DNA from: Chelativorans sp. AA-79
GTDB taxonomy: Bacteria; Pseudomonadota; Alphaproteobacteria; Rhizobiales; Rhizobiaceae
Direction of reading: 5' to 3'
NCBI RefSeq assembly: GCF_029457495.1
Contig: NZ_CP120361.1
Location: 2,682,001 to 2,746,000 of the forward strand
DNA length: 64,000 nt
This document shows, piece after piece, positions 53,189 to 64,000 of this stretch. The notes below the pieces were generated by a model. The model saw nothing but the letters and a program-made list of their open reading frames with translations, had not been told where the DNA came from and did no database searches. Made by a program: the position numbers and the translations under genes. How positions within the stretch are numbered: the stretch's first letter is position 1; each line of letters begins with the position of its first letter.

Positions 53189-54289
53189 ATGAGCGGCGGC
53201 GAGTTGCGAGGGAAGCGGCTGGCGCCGGGCTATCCGCGCGCGGCGGTCGGTCTGCTTGCCATAGCCACCACCCTGCTGATCGTTCTCGTTCTCCGCGAAA
53301 CGGCCTGGATGACCGGGACCTTGGCGCTCGCCTTCTTCGCGGCCCTGGCGCTCTGGCCGATCGATCACTGGATCCGCGCCCATCTGCCTCCCCCGCTGCG
53401 CTGGCTTGGTCATGCCGCGGCACTCGTCGTCATGCTGCTCGCCTTCCTGCTCTTCTCGGCGGGGTTGTTCTATGTGGTGCAACAGATTGCCCAAGGACTC
53501 GTGCGCTATCAGGAGCCTCTGGAACAGCTCACGCGACAGATCGGCCGATGGATCCGGATCGCCGGAGAAGGTGGCGGGGAGGGCACTGCTTCGCTCGCGG
53601 AACGCCTGGTGGATCCGGTCATCTCCATCGCCACTACGATCATGCAGTCGGTCTGGAGCTTCGCGGGTATCCTGACGCTGCTTTATTTCCTCGTTTGGCT
53701 GATTCTCCTCGAGACGCCTTCCTTTTCGGCGAAGCTTGCGGCGATGACGTCCTATCATGATGGCGCAACCCTGCGCCGAATCGTCGAGGCGACGGCCTCG
53801 CGCTTCCGCCGCTATCTCGTGGTGCGGACGGTGCTGGGGATTGCGACCGGCGCGCTCTACGTGCTCTGGCTCTGGTGGTGGAACCTCGACTTCCTCCTCG
53901 TCTGGGGTCTGTTGGCCTTCATGCTGAACTATATTCCGACCGTCGGCTCCATCATCGCCGGCATCCTGCCCATGACGCTTGCCGTGCTGCAGCGTGACCC
54001 CGCTTCGGCACTTGTCATCGGTGCGGGGCTGTTGCTGATCGAGCAGTTCATGGGCAACTATGTCGACCCGAGACTCCAAGGGAGGGAGCTTTCGATCTCT
54101 CCCCTTGTCGTGCTTGTGGCTCTCATGTTCTGGACGTGGGTCTGGGGCCTTCTCGGCGCCATCCTCGCGGTGCCGATGACCCTGGTGATCACGATCGCCT
54201 TCTCTCGCGTCGAGGCCCTCCGCCCGATCGCGCTGGCGCTCTCGAACGCGGAAGACATGGAGGATCTGAAAGACGTTACGACAGCCTGA
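53189..54289 (+). CDS. AI-2E family transporter (PerM/TqsA-like membrane protein)
   Basis: The 366-residue inner-membrane protein has about seven to eight hydrophobic helices in the two-plus-amphipathic-plus-five pattern of the AI-2E transporter family. The conserved core LLAFMLNYIPTVGSIIAGILPMTLAVLQ and the ending YVDPRLQGRELSISPLVVLVALMFWTWVWGLLGAILAVPMTL are diagnostic. Family members include the quorum-signal exporter TqsA and many with unrelated or unknown substrates, so autoinducer transport is not implied. The ATG at 53189 has GGAGG at 53180-53184. It ends the small-gene run before the str operon. Confidence 0.9.
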   Translation: MSGGELRGKRLAPGYPRAAVGLLAIATTLLIVLVLRETAWMTGTLALAFFAALALWPIDHWIRAHLPPPLRWLGHAAALVVMLLAFLLFSAGLFYVVQQIAQGLVRYQEPLEQLTRQIGRWIRIAGEGGGEGTASLAERLVDPVISIATTIMQSVWSFAGILTLLYFLVWLILLETPSFSAKLAAMTSYHDGATLRRIVEATASRFRRYLVVRTVLGIATGALYVLWLWWWNLDFLLVWGLLAFMLNYIPTVGSIIAGILPMTLAVLQRDPASALVIGAGLLLIEQFMGNYVDPRLQGRELSISPLVVLVALMFWTWVWGLLGAILAVPMTLVITIAFSRVEALRPIALALSNAEDMEDLKDVTTA

Positions 54290-54708
54290 GCGCAAAGTTG
54301 CGAAGAACCTGGCAGCAGGCCTGGAAAGAGCGGCTGCCTCTTCCCATATCGCCCGATGAATTGATCGTTTTCGGCGGCTGCCGGCAGGCGGGCGATATCG
54401 GCGCAAGATAATTGCCGATGCGGGCTTGACGGGTGCGCCAGTTGCGCGTATTACCCGCCGCGTCTGAGCCGATGTGAGGCCTTTCTCTTCGGAGCGACCC
54501 GTTCCGGAGCTTGAGCCTCAAACAGGGTTCGTTTTAACGAGCGACAGACTTTCCGGCGCATGAAGCGGATTGCCGCTTCCTCTGCTTTTGTTCGGGCAGG
54601 ACCGCAGCCAAGCGGTTTGTTGCCCGAATTTGCGTTAGGAACGCTGTTTGTCGTGCGAATGGAACCTGTGTTCGCTCATGACACGAGATTGAAACAAGGG
54701 AAGGTTTG
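54290..54708 (+). promoter_or_regulatory. str operon promoter and structured leader
   Basis: A good sigma-70 promoter is present: TTGACG (54426-54431), a 17-base spacer and TATTAC (54449-54454), giving a leader of about 247 bases before rpsL. Within it lie GAAGCGG-ATTG-CCGCTTC (54562-54579), followed by a T-rich stretch, and a larger two-part hairpin with outer arms TTCGGGCA/TGCCCGAA (54591-54598, 54621-54628) and inner arms ACCGC/GCGGT. No gene is seen in the rest of the 419-base gap. Confidence 0.75.
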
Positions 54709-55080
54709 ATGCCGACCGTAAGTCAGCTGATCCGCAAGCCGCGCCAAGCGCCGGTGAAGCGCAACAAGGTGCCCGCCATGGAGGCGAACCCGCAGAAGCG
54801 GGGTGTGTGCACGCGCGTCTATACGACGTCGCCGAAGAAGCCGAACTCGGCCATGCGCAAGGTGGCGAAGATCCGGCTTGCCAACGGCTTCGAGGTGATC
54901 GGCTACATTCCGGGCGAAGGCCATAACCTGCAGGAGCACTCCGTGGTGATGATCCGCGGCGGCCGCGTGAAGGACCTTCCCGGCGTGCGCTATCACATCA
55001 TCCGCGGCGTGCTCGACACGCAGGGTGTGAAAAGCCGCAAGCAGCGCCGCTCCAAATACGGCGCGAAGCGTCCGAAGTAA
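54709..55080 (+). CDS. rpsL: 30S ribosomal protein S12
   Basis: The 123-residue protein is the decoding-centre protein S12, first gene of the str operon. Family signatures [48 protein letters not shown] and a basic C-terminus are all present. The residues at the two classic streptomycin-resistance sites are wild type (Lys in SPKKPNS and Lys in RVKDLPG), so this allele predicts a drug-sensitive ribosome. The ATG at 54709 follows AGGGAAGG. S7 follows by 64 bases. Confidence 0.99.
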   Translation: MPTVSQLIRKPRQAPVKRNKVPAMEANPQKRGVCTRVYTTSPKKPNSAMRKVAKIRLANGFEVIGYIPGEGHNLQEHSVVMIRGGRVKDLPGVRYHIIRGVLDTQGVKSRKQRRSKYGAKRPK

Positions 55081-55144
55081 GGGTTTTCCCGGCTTCGGCG
55101 CTTTTGTTTTCAGCGCCGGGCCCTGAAGGTGAGAGACGAAGAAG

Positions 55145-55615
55145 ATGTCCCGACGTCACCGTGCAGAAAAGCGCGAGATCAACCCGGATCCGAAGTTCGG
55201 CGATCAGGTTGTGACCAAGTTCATGAATGCCATCATGTACGAGGGCAAGAAGTCCGTCGCCGAGCAGATCGTCTACGGCGCACTCGATCAGGTGGAGGAA
55301 AGGACCAAGCAGGAGCCGGTCGCGATCTTCCATCAGGCGCTCGACAATGTCGCGCCGCATGTAGAGGTCCGCTCCCGCCGCGTGGGCGGCGCCACCTATC
55401 AGGTGCCGGTCGACGTGCGTCCCGAGCGCCGTCAGGCCCTCGCCATCCGCTGGCTCATCTCGGCCGCGCGCGGGCGCAACGAGAAGACCATGGTCGAGCG
55501 TCTGTCCGGCGAATTGCTGGATGCGTCCAACAACCGCGGCACCGCGGTGAAGAAGCGCGAAGACACCCACAAGATGGCCGAGGCCAACCGCGCTTTCTCG
55601 CATTACCGCTGGTAA
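55145..55615 (+). CDS. rpsG: 30S ribosomal protein S7
   Basis: S7 nucleates assembly of the 30S head and in E. coli represses its own operon by binding the rpsL-rpsG spacer; the same control is plausible here but not shown. The 156-residue protein has [29 protein letters not shown], the beta-hairpin [24 protein letters not shown] and the C-terminal helix AFSHYRW. AGAGACGAAGAAG precedes the ATG. fusA follows by 27 bases. Confidence 0.99.
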   Translation: MSRRHRAEKREINPDPKFGDQVVTKFMNAIMYEGKKSVAEQIVYGALDQVEERTKQEPVAIFHQALDNVAPHVEVRSRRVGGATYQVPVDVRPERRQALAIRWLISAARGRNEKTMVERLSGELLDASNNRGTAVKKREDTHKMAEANRAFSHYRW

Positions 55616-55642
55616 GGCGCGTAAGAAGAAGAGGACCCTAGG

Positions 55643-57733
<2,091 letters not shown>

Positions 57734-57795
57734 TCGCCCTTAAGGCGTGCACCAACAAACGGCCTGACCAGGCAAGAAGATAACGGAGACCTCAC

Positions 57796-58970
<1,175 letters not shown>

Positions 58971-59035
58971 CGAGGCAGGCATCCGGCGCGGCGCTGGCCA
59001 AGGCCCGCGCCGCAAGCCGAACGAGGAACTGAAAC

Positions 59036-59344
59036 ATGAACGGACAGAATATCCGTATCCGCCTCAAAGCGTTCGACCACCGGGTGCTCGACGCCTCCAC
59101 GCGCGAGATCGTGTCCACGGCCAAGCGCACCGGCGCCAATGTCCGCGGCCCGATCCCGTTGCCGACGCGGATCGAGAAGTTCACGGTGAACCGCTCGCCG
59201 CATATCGACAAGAAGAGCCGCGAACAGTTCGAGATGCGCACGCACAAGCGCCTGCTCGACATCGTGGATCCGACACCGCAGACGGTGGACGCGCTGATGA
59301 AGCTCGATCTCGCCGCCGGCGTCGATGTCGAGATCAAGCTCTGA
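59036..59344 (+). CDS. rpsJ: 30S ribosomal protein S10
   Basis: S10 is in the 30S head and also acts in antitermination as NusE. The 102-residue protein has [22 protein letters not shown], the loop [36 protein letters not shown] and the terminal GVDVEIKL. It opens the S10 operon, 65 bases after tuf with no terminator between, so the str and S10 operons may run together. GAGGAACTGAAAC precedes the ATG. Confidence 0.99.
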   Translation: MNGQNIRIRLKAFDHRVLDASTREIVSTAKRTGANVRGPIPLPTRIEKFTVNRSPHIDKKSREQFEMRTHKRLLDIVDPTPQTVDALMKLDLAAGVDVEIKL

Positions 59345-59420
59345 GGCGGAAGACAAGAGGATAGGACCCCGCGCGCGGCAAGCGGCCGGACGACGGGAAG
59401 CCTGAAAGGAAATCGAACCG

Positions 59421-60149
59421 ATGCGTTCAGGTGTTATCGCACAGAAGATCGGGATGACGCGCGTCTACAACGAGGCGGGCGAGCACATCCCCGTCACGGT
59501 TCTGCGCATGGAGAATTGCCAGGTGGTTGCCCAGCGCACCGAGGAGAAGAACGGCTACACCGCCGTTCAGCTCGGTGTCGGCCTCGCCAAGGTGAAGAAC
59601 ACGTCGAAGGCGTTGCGCGGCCATTTCGCCACCGCTTCCGTGGAACCCAAGGCGAAGCTCGCCGAGTTCCGCGTGTCGCCGGAGAACCTGCTCGATGTGG
59701 GGGCGGAGATCACTGCCGACCATTTCGTGCCGGGCCAGAAGGTCGACGTTACGGGAACCTCGGTGGGCAAGGGCTTCCAGGGTGTCATGAAGCGCCACAA
59801 TTTCGGCGGCGGTCGCGCGACCCATGGTAACTCCGTGTCCCACCGCACTCACGGCTCGACCGGCCAGCGCCAGGATCCGGGCAAGGTGTTCAAGGGCAAG
59901 AAGATGGCGGGTCACATGGGCGACCGGCGCGTGACCACCCAGAACCTGGAGGTGGTCTCCACCGATACCGAGCGCGGCCTGATCATGGTCCGCGGCGCGG
60001 TTCCGGGCTCGAAGGGAGCCTGGATCATGGTGCGTGACGCCGTGAAGGTGCCGCTCCCCAAGGAGGCGCCGGTTCCGGCGGCAGTCCGCGCAAGCAACAA
60101 CGATGCCGCGAAGGCTGAGAACGCCGCCGCCAGCGAGGGGGCAGAATAA
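59421..60149 (+). CDS. rplC: 50S ribosomal protein L3
   Basis: L3 helps organise the peptidyl-transferase centre. The 242-residue protein has [28 protein letters not shown], the central [52 protein letters not shown] extension and a C-terminal Ala-rich tail (about 210-242) that is longer than in E. coli and typical of Rhizobiales. Its stop overlaps the rplD ATG by one base. AAAGGAAA precedes the start. Confidence 0.99.
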   Translation: MRSGVIAQKIGMTRVYNEAGEHIPVTVLRMENCQVVAQRTEEKNGYTAVQLGVGLAKVKNTSKALRGHFATASVEPKAKLAEFRVSPENLLDVGAEITADHFVPGQKVDVTGTSVGKGFQGVMKRHNFGGGRATHGNSVSHRTHGSTGQRQDPGKVFKGKKMAGHMGDRRVTTQNLEVVSTDTERGLIMVRGAVPGSKGAWIMVRDAVKVPLPKEAPVPAAVRASNNDAAKAENAAASEGAE

Positions 60150-60769
60150 TGGATATCAAGGTAACCACCCTGGCGGGCAAGGATGCCGGTAAGCTTGAAA
60201 TCTCTGACGAGATTTTCGGGCTCGATCCGCGGGAAGACATTCTGCATCGCGTCGTGCGCTGGCAGCTTGCCAAGCGCCAGCAGGGGACGCACAAGGCCAA
60301 GGGCCGCGCCGAGATCGCACGCACCGGCGCCAAGATGTACCGCCAGAAGGGCACCGGCCGTGCGCGTCATCACTCCGCGCGTGCGCCGCAGTTCCGCGGC
60401 GGCGGCAAGGCGCACGGGCCGGTGGTGCGAAGCCACGAGCACGACCTGCCCAAGAAGGTTCGTGCGCTCGGCCTGAGGCATGCGCTTTCCGCGAAGGCCA
60501 AGTCCGCCAACCTCATCATCATCGACGAGCTGGCGGTCAAGGAGGCCAAGACGAAGGCGCTGGTCGAGAACTTTGCCAAGCTCGGTCTTACGAACGCGCT
60601 GCTGATCGGCGGTACGGAGATCGATGCCGGCTTCAAGCGTGCGGCCGCCAATCTTTCGAATATCGACGTTCTGCCGGTGCAGGGCATCAACGTCTACGAC
60701 ATTCTGCGCCGCGGGACCCTGGTGCTTTCCAAGGCTGCGGTCGAGGCTCTCGAGGAGCGGTTCAAATGA
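60149..60769 (+). CDS. rplD: 50S ribosomal protein L4
   Basis: L4 lines the exit tunnel and in E. coli represses the S10 operon. The 206-residue protein has the loop region [63 protein letters not shown] and an intact C-terminal domain ([55 protein letters not shown]). The ATG overlaps the rplC stop and the gene ends in ATGA overlap with rplW, so expression is coupled. Confidence 0.99.
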   Translation: MDIKVTTLAGKDAGKLEISDEIFGLDPREDILHRVVRWQLAKRQQGTHKAKGRAEIARTGAKMYRQKGTGRARHHSARAPQFRGGGKAHGPVVRSHEHDLPKKVRALGLRHALSAKAKSANLIIIDELAVKEAKTKALVENFAKLGLTNALLIGGTEIDAGFKRAAANLSNIDVLPVQGINVYDILRRGTLVLSKAAVEALEERFK

Positions 60770-61059
60770 CGGATCTTCGCCATTACGACGTGATCGTGAG
60801 CCCCGCGATCACCGAAAAATCGACGATGGCCTCGGAGAACAACCAGGTCGTCTTCAACGTGGCTCGCAAGGCGACGAAGCCCGAGATCAAGGCGGCGGTG
60901 GAAGCTCTCTTCGGCGTCAAAGTCACCGGTGTGAACACGTTGGTGCGCAAGGGCAAGGTGAAGCGCTTCCGCGGCACCATCGGGCAGCAGAGCGACGTCA
61001 AGAAGGCGATCGTGACGCTGGCCGAGGGCCAATCCATCGACGTCGCGACGGGTCTTTGA
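60766..61059 (+). CDS. rplW: 50S ribosomal protein L23
   Basis: L23 sits at the exit-tunnel rim and docks trigger factor and the signal recognition particle. The 97-residue protein shows [49 protein letters not shown] and [27 protein letters not shown]. Its ATG overlaps the rplD stop (ATGA). rplB follows by 20 bases. Confidence 0.99.
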   Translation: MTDLRHYDVIVSPAITEKSTMASENNQVVFNVARKATKPEIKAAVEALFGVKVTGVNTLVRKGKVKRFRGTIGQQSDVKKAIVTLAEGQSIDVATGL

Positions 61060-61079
61060 GAGGCCGCGAGGATTAAGAC

Positions 61080-61916
61080 ATGGCACTCAAGAATTACAAG
61101 CCGGTAACGCCGGGCCAGCGTCAGCTGGTGATCGTGGACCGCTCGGGCCTTCACAAGGGCAAGCCCGTAAAGGGGCTGACCGTGGGCCTGACGTCCAAGG
61201 GCGGCCGCAACAATCACGGTCGCGTCACCGCGCGGTTTCAGGGCGGTGGGCACAAGCGTACCTATCGCCTGATCGATTTCAAGCGCCGCAAGTTCGACGT
61301 TTCGGGCGTCGTGGAGCGGCTCGAATACGATCCGAACCGGACGGGCTTTATTGCCCTGGTGCGTTATGACGATGGCGAGCTCAGCTATATCCTGGCGCCG
61401 CAGCGCTTAGCGGCCGGGGACCGCGTGGTCGCGTCCACCGGCGCAGTGGATGTGAAGCCGGGCAATGCAATGCCGCTCGCCAGCATGCCGCTGGGCACGA
61501 TCATCCACAATGTCGAGCTCAAGCCCGGCAAGGGCGGCCAGCTTGCGCGTTCCGCGGGCTCCTACGCGCAACTCGTCGGCCGTGACCAGGGCATGGCGAT
61601 CCTGCGGCTCAATTCCGGCGAGCAGCGTCTCGTCGCAGGTGGCTGCATGGCGACGGTGGGGGCGGTGTCAAATCCGGACCACTCCAATGTGAGCCTCGGC
61701 AAGGCGGGCCGCAAGCGGTGGCTGGGCAAGCGTCCGCACAATCGCGGCGTCGCCATGAACCCGGTCGACCACCCGCATGGCGGCGGTGAAGGCCGCACGT
61801 CCGGCGGCCGTCACCCGGTCTCGCCTTGGGGCAAGCCCACCAAGGGCCGCAAGACGAGGTCCAACAAGGCGACCGATAAGTTCATCATGCGCTCGCGCCA
61901 CCAGCGCAAGAAATAG
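61080..61916 (+). CDS. rplB: 50S ribosomal protein L2
   Basis: L2 is a core protein of the peptidyl-transferase centre and subunit bridge. The 278-residue protein has [46 protein letters not shown] and the C-terminal [37 protein letters not shown] with the conserved His of the family. A second internal RNA-binding patch is normal. GAGGATTAAGAC precedes the ATG. rpsS follows by 15 bases. Confidence 0.99.
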   Translation: MALKNYKPVTPGQRQLVIVDRSGLHKGKPVKGLTVGLTSKGGRNNHGRVTARFQGGGHKRTYRLIDFKRRKFDVSGVVERLEYDPNRTGFIALVRYDDGELSYILAPQRLAAGDRVVASTGAVDVKPGNAMPLASMPLGTIIHNVELKPGKGGQLARSAGSYAQLVGRDQGMAILRLNSGEQRLVAGGCMATVGAVSNPDHSNVSLGKAGRKRWLGKRPHNRGVAMNPVDHPHGGGEGRTSGGRHPVSPWGKPTKGRKTRSNKATDKFIMRSRHQRKK

Positions 61917-61931
61917 GAAAGGTAACGGAAC

Positions 61932-62210
61932 GTGTCCCGTTCAGTTTGGAAAGGCCCCTTTGTCGACGGCTTCCTGTTGAAGAAGGCCGACAAGGTTCGC
62001 GAGAGCGGCCGCAAGGAGGTGATCAAGATGTGGAGCCGCCGCTCCACCATTCTGCCCCAGTTCGTGGGGCTGACCTTCGGCGTCTACAACGGCCAGAAGC
62101 ACATTCCGGTGCTCGTCAGCGAAGAGATGGTGGGCCACAAATTCGGTGAGTTCGCTCCGACCCGCACCTATTACGGCCACGGCGCGGACAAGAAGGCAAA
62201 GAGGAAGTAA
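61932..62210 (+). CDS. rpsS: 30S ribosomal protein S19
   Basis: S19 is in the 30S head next to S13. The 92-residue protein begins at a GTG (61932; [20 protein letters not shown]) after GGAAAGGTAACGGAAC. It has [57 protein letters not shown] is the only start that keeps the family N-terminus. rplV begins two bases after the stop. Confidence 0.99.
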   Translation: MSRSVWKGPFVDGFLLKKADKVRESGRKEVIKMWSRRSTILPQFVGLTFGVYNGQKHIPVLVSEEMVGHKFGEFAPTRTYYGHGADKKAKRK

Positions 62211-62212
62211 CC

Positions 62213-62602
62213 ATGGGCAAGGCCAAAGCGCCACGCAGGCTTGCAGACAATGAGGCGCGTGCGGTTCTGCGCACGATCCGCGTCAGCCCGCAGAAGCTGA
62301 ACCTCGTTGCCGCGCTGATCCGCGGCAAGAAGGTCGGGACGGCGCTCGCGGACCTCGAATTTTCGCGCAAGCGGATCGCGGGCACCGTGAGAAAGACGTT
62401 GGAATCGGCGATTGCCAACGCCGAGAACAACCACAATCTCGATGTGGACGCGCTGGTGGTGGCGGAGGCCTATGTCGGCAAGTCGATCGTCATGAAGCGC
62501 TTTCATGCCCGCGGTCGCGGCCGCGCCAACCGCATCGAGAAACCATTTTCGCACCTGACGATCGTCGTTCGCGAAGTTGAAGAGCAAGTGGAGGCCGCCT
62601 GA
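62213..62602 (+). CDS. rplV: 50S ribosomal protein L22
   Basis: L22 lines the exit tunnel; changes in its hairpin can confer macrolide resistance. The 129-residue protein has [52 protein letters not shown] and the tunnel loop [24 protein letters not shown]. No insertion or deletion is evident in the loop. The stop overlaps the rpsC start (TGATG), so coupling is likely. Confidence 0.99.
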   Translation: MGKAKAPRRLADNEARAVLRTIRVSPQKLNLVAALIRGKKVGTALADLEFSRKRIAGTVRKTLESAIANAENNHNLDVDALVVAEAYVGKSIVMKRFHARGRGRANRIEKPFSHLTIVVREVEEQVEAA

Positions 62603-63306
62603 TGGGCCAGAAAGTCAATCCGATCGGTCTCCGTCTCGGCATCAACCGCACCTGGGATTCGCGCTGGTTCGCGAATAACAGCGAGTACGGACAACTGCTG
62701 CACGAGGATCTGAAGATCCGCAACTATATCGAGAGCGAGCTCAAGCAGGCAGCGATCTCGAAGGTCGTGATCGAGCGCCCGCACAAGAAGTGCCGCGTGA
62801 CCATCCATTCGGCACGTCCGGGTCTCATCATCGGCAAGAAGGGGGCCGATATCGACAAGCTGCGCCGCAAGATTGCGCAGATGACCAATGCGGAGACGCA
62901 TCTGAACATCGTCGAGGTGCGCAAGCCTGAGATTGATGCGCGCCTCATCGCCCAGTCGATCGCCCAGCAGCTCGAGCGCCGCGTCGCATTCCGCCGCGCC
63001 ATGAAGCGCGCGGTGCAGTCGGCCATGCGGCTCGGTGCCGAAGGCATCCGCATCAGCTGCACGGGCCGCCTCGGCGGTGCGGAGATCGCGCGCATCGAGT
63101 GGTATCGCGAGGGTCGCGTGCCGCTGCACACGCTGCGGGCCGACATCGACTACGGCACGGCCGAGGCGAAGACCGCCTATGGCGTGTGCGGGGTGAAGGT
63201 CTGGGTCTTCAAGGGCGAGATCCTGGAGCACGATCCGATGGCGTCCGAACGCCGGGCGGTCGAGGGTGAGCAGGGCGGCGGTCAGCGTCGTCGCGAGAAC
63301 GCCTGA
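62602..63306 (+). CDS. rpsC: 30S ribosomal protein S3
   Basis: S3 lies at the mRNA entry site of the 30S subunit. The 234-residue protein has [23 protein letters not shown] and the KH domain signature [23 protein letters not shown]. The C-terminal domain carries [58 protein letters not shown], and the tail is short, acidic and basic ([12 protein letters not shown]). The ATG is translationally coupled to rplV. Confidence 0.99.
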   Translation: MGQKVNPIGLRLGINRTWDSRWFANNSEYGQLLHEDLKIRNYIESELKQAAISKVVIERPHKKCRVTIHSARPGLIIGKKGADIDKLRRKIAQMTNAETHLNIVEVRKPEIDARLIAQSIAQQLERRVAFRRAMKRAVQSAMRLGAEGIRISCTGRLGGAEIARIEWYREGRVPLHTLRADIDYGTAEAKTAYGVCGVKVWVFKGEILEHDPMASERRAVEGEQGGGQRRRENA

Positions 63307-63330
63307 GCCGGAATTTTGGAGTAACAAGAA

Positions 63331-63744
63331 ATGCTGCAACCAAAGCGCACGAAATTCCGCAAGCAGTTCAAGGGCCGCATCCATGGCTTGGCCAAGGGCG
63401 GGACGGAGCTGAACTTCGGAGCCTTCGGCCTGAAGGCGATGGAGCCGGAGCGCGTCACCGCGCGCCAGATCGAGGCTGCACGCCGTGCCATCACGCGCCA
63501 GATGAAGCGCCAGGGCCGCGTCTGGATCCGCATCTTCCCGGATGTGCCGGTTACGGCCAAGCCGACGGAAGTCCGCATGGGTAAGGGCAAGGGCAGCGTG
63601 GAATACTGGGCGTGCCGCGTGAAGCCCGGCCGCGTGATGTTTGAAATCGACGGCGTGGCCGAGGATGTGGCGCGCGAGGCCCTGCGCCTCGGTGCGGCCA
63701 AGCTCCCGGTCAAGACGCGCTTCGTACAGCGCATCGCTGAATAG
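63331..63744 (+). CDS. rplP: 50S ribosomal protein L16
   Basis: L16 binds near the A site and the L7/L12 stalk base. The 137-residue protein opens [70 protein letters not shown]. It has the [23 protein letters not shown] motif that includes the functional Arg of the family. TTGGAGTAACAAGAA precedes the ATG; rpmC follows by 11 bases. Confidence 0.99.
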   Translation: MLQPKRTKFRKQFKGRIHGLAKGGTELNFGAFGLKAMEPERVTARQIEAARRAITRQMKRQGRVWIRIFPDVPVTAKPTEVRMGKGKGSVEYWACRVKPGRVMFEIDGVAEDVAREALRLGAAKLPVKTRFVQRIAE

Positions 63745-63755
63745 GAGAGGGCATC

Positions 63756-63956
63756 ATGAAAGCCACTGACATCAGGACGATGACGCCCGATCAACTCGAT
63801 GACGAGTTGACGAACCTGAAGAAAGAGCAGTTCAACCTTCGCTTCCAGAAGGCGACGGGGCAGCTCGAGAAAACTGCGCGTGTCAGGCAGATCCGCCGCG
63901 ACATTGCGCGCATCAAGACAATCGCCGCCGAGAAGACGGCCGGCAAGAAGGCCTGA
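63756..63956 (+). CDS. rpmC: 50S ribosomal protein L29
   Basis: L29 lies beside L23 at the tunnel exit. The 66-residue helical protein reads [59 protein letters not shown], the family pattern. GGAGAGGGCATC precedes the ATG. rpsQ begins eight bases after the stop. Confidence 0.98.
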   Translation: MKATDIRTMTPDQLDDELTNLKKEQFNLRFQKATGQLEKTARVRQIRRDIARIKTIAAEKTAGKKA

Positions 63957-63964
63957 GGACAAAG

Positions 63965-64000
63965 ATGCCAAAGCGCGTTTTGCAGGGCACCGTGGTGAGC
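63965..64000 (+). CDS. rpsQ: 30S ribosomal protein S17, first 12 codons only (cut by window end)
   Basis: The visible start MPKRVLQGTVVS is the S17 N-terminus (MPKRxLQGxVVS), as expected after rpmC in the S10 operon. The frame is open to the window edge, so the rest lies outside. Confidence 0.9.
   Translation, partial: MPKRVLQGTVVS

Overview
The window is chromosomal DNA from a GC-rich alphaproteobacterium of the Hyphomicrobiales (Rhizobiales). It most resembles the Mesorhizobium/Phyllobacteriaceae side, but the genus cannot be fixed from the sequence alone. The assignment rests on ExoR, a phosphatidylcholine synthase (Pcs), an IalB-family protein, HspQ, an NDUFA12 complex I subunit, a bacterial transglutaminase-like protease, SdhE beside mfd and recG, and the gene order aat-accC-accB-aroQ-dsbA. 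Nearly all of it is core genome. I see no phage, insertion sequence, CRISPR array, tRNA or rRNA gene.

Layout. 1-11 kb is a loose set of small metabolic and signalling genes: a hydrolase tail, an AspH-type dioxygenase, cysE, a gamma-carbonic anhydrase, a transglutaminase-like protease, a tandem PilZ protein, a P-loop kinase-like/GNAT pair, a PAS protein, a rhomboid protease, a CBS protein, yjhX and gatB. 11-17.6 kb holds the NDUFA12 and DUF2155 genes, then aat, accCB (biotin carboxylase and BCCP for fatty acid synthesis), aroQ, a DsbA-like oxidoreductase and a periplasmic M48 metalloprotease. 17.7-26 kb is rne divergent from amiC, then mrcA (PBP1A) and prfB with its programmed +1 frameshift. 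26-35 kb is glmS, a DUF502 gene, recG, and divergently sdhE and mfd. 35-42 kb holds an orphan peptide-type binding protein with a FrnE-like oxidoreductase, an ialB-like gene, hspQ, a UbiH-family monooxygenase, pcs and a quinone reductase. 42-47 kb is a complete four-gene BMP-type (nucleoside-like) ABC importer. 47-54 kb holds a GST, a small basic protein, a cluster-type dihydroxy-acid dehydratase overlapped in transcription by exoR, xthA and a compact run of small unknown genes ending in an AI-2E family membrane protein. 54.4-64 kb is the str operon (rpsL-rpsG-fusA-tuf) running straight into the S10 operon (rpsJ to rpsQ, cut by the window edge).

Two genes carry single-base deletions that break the frame: tuf (near 58642) and a GNAT gene (near 11026). 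Both look like a missing C, so assembly error must be excluded before either is called a pseudogene.

No undescribed multi-gene system stands out. The best novelty candidates are RNA elements. One is a minus-strand 3'UTR RNA at about 3518-3612, with anti-Shine-Dalgarno C-rich loops and a terminator, next to the transglutaminase-like gene. Another is a terminator-bounded plus-strand transcript at about 7185-7324 behind a CtrA-type TTAA-N7-TTAA box. The third is the structured leader of the str operon. The unknown small-gene run at 52.1-53.2 kb is the main protein-level unknown.
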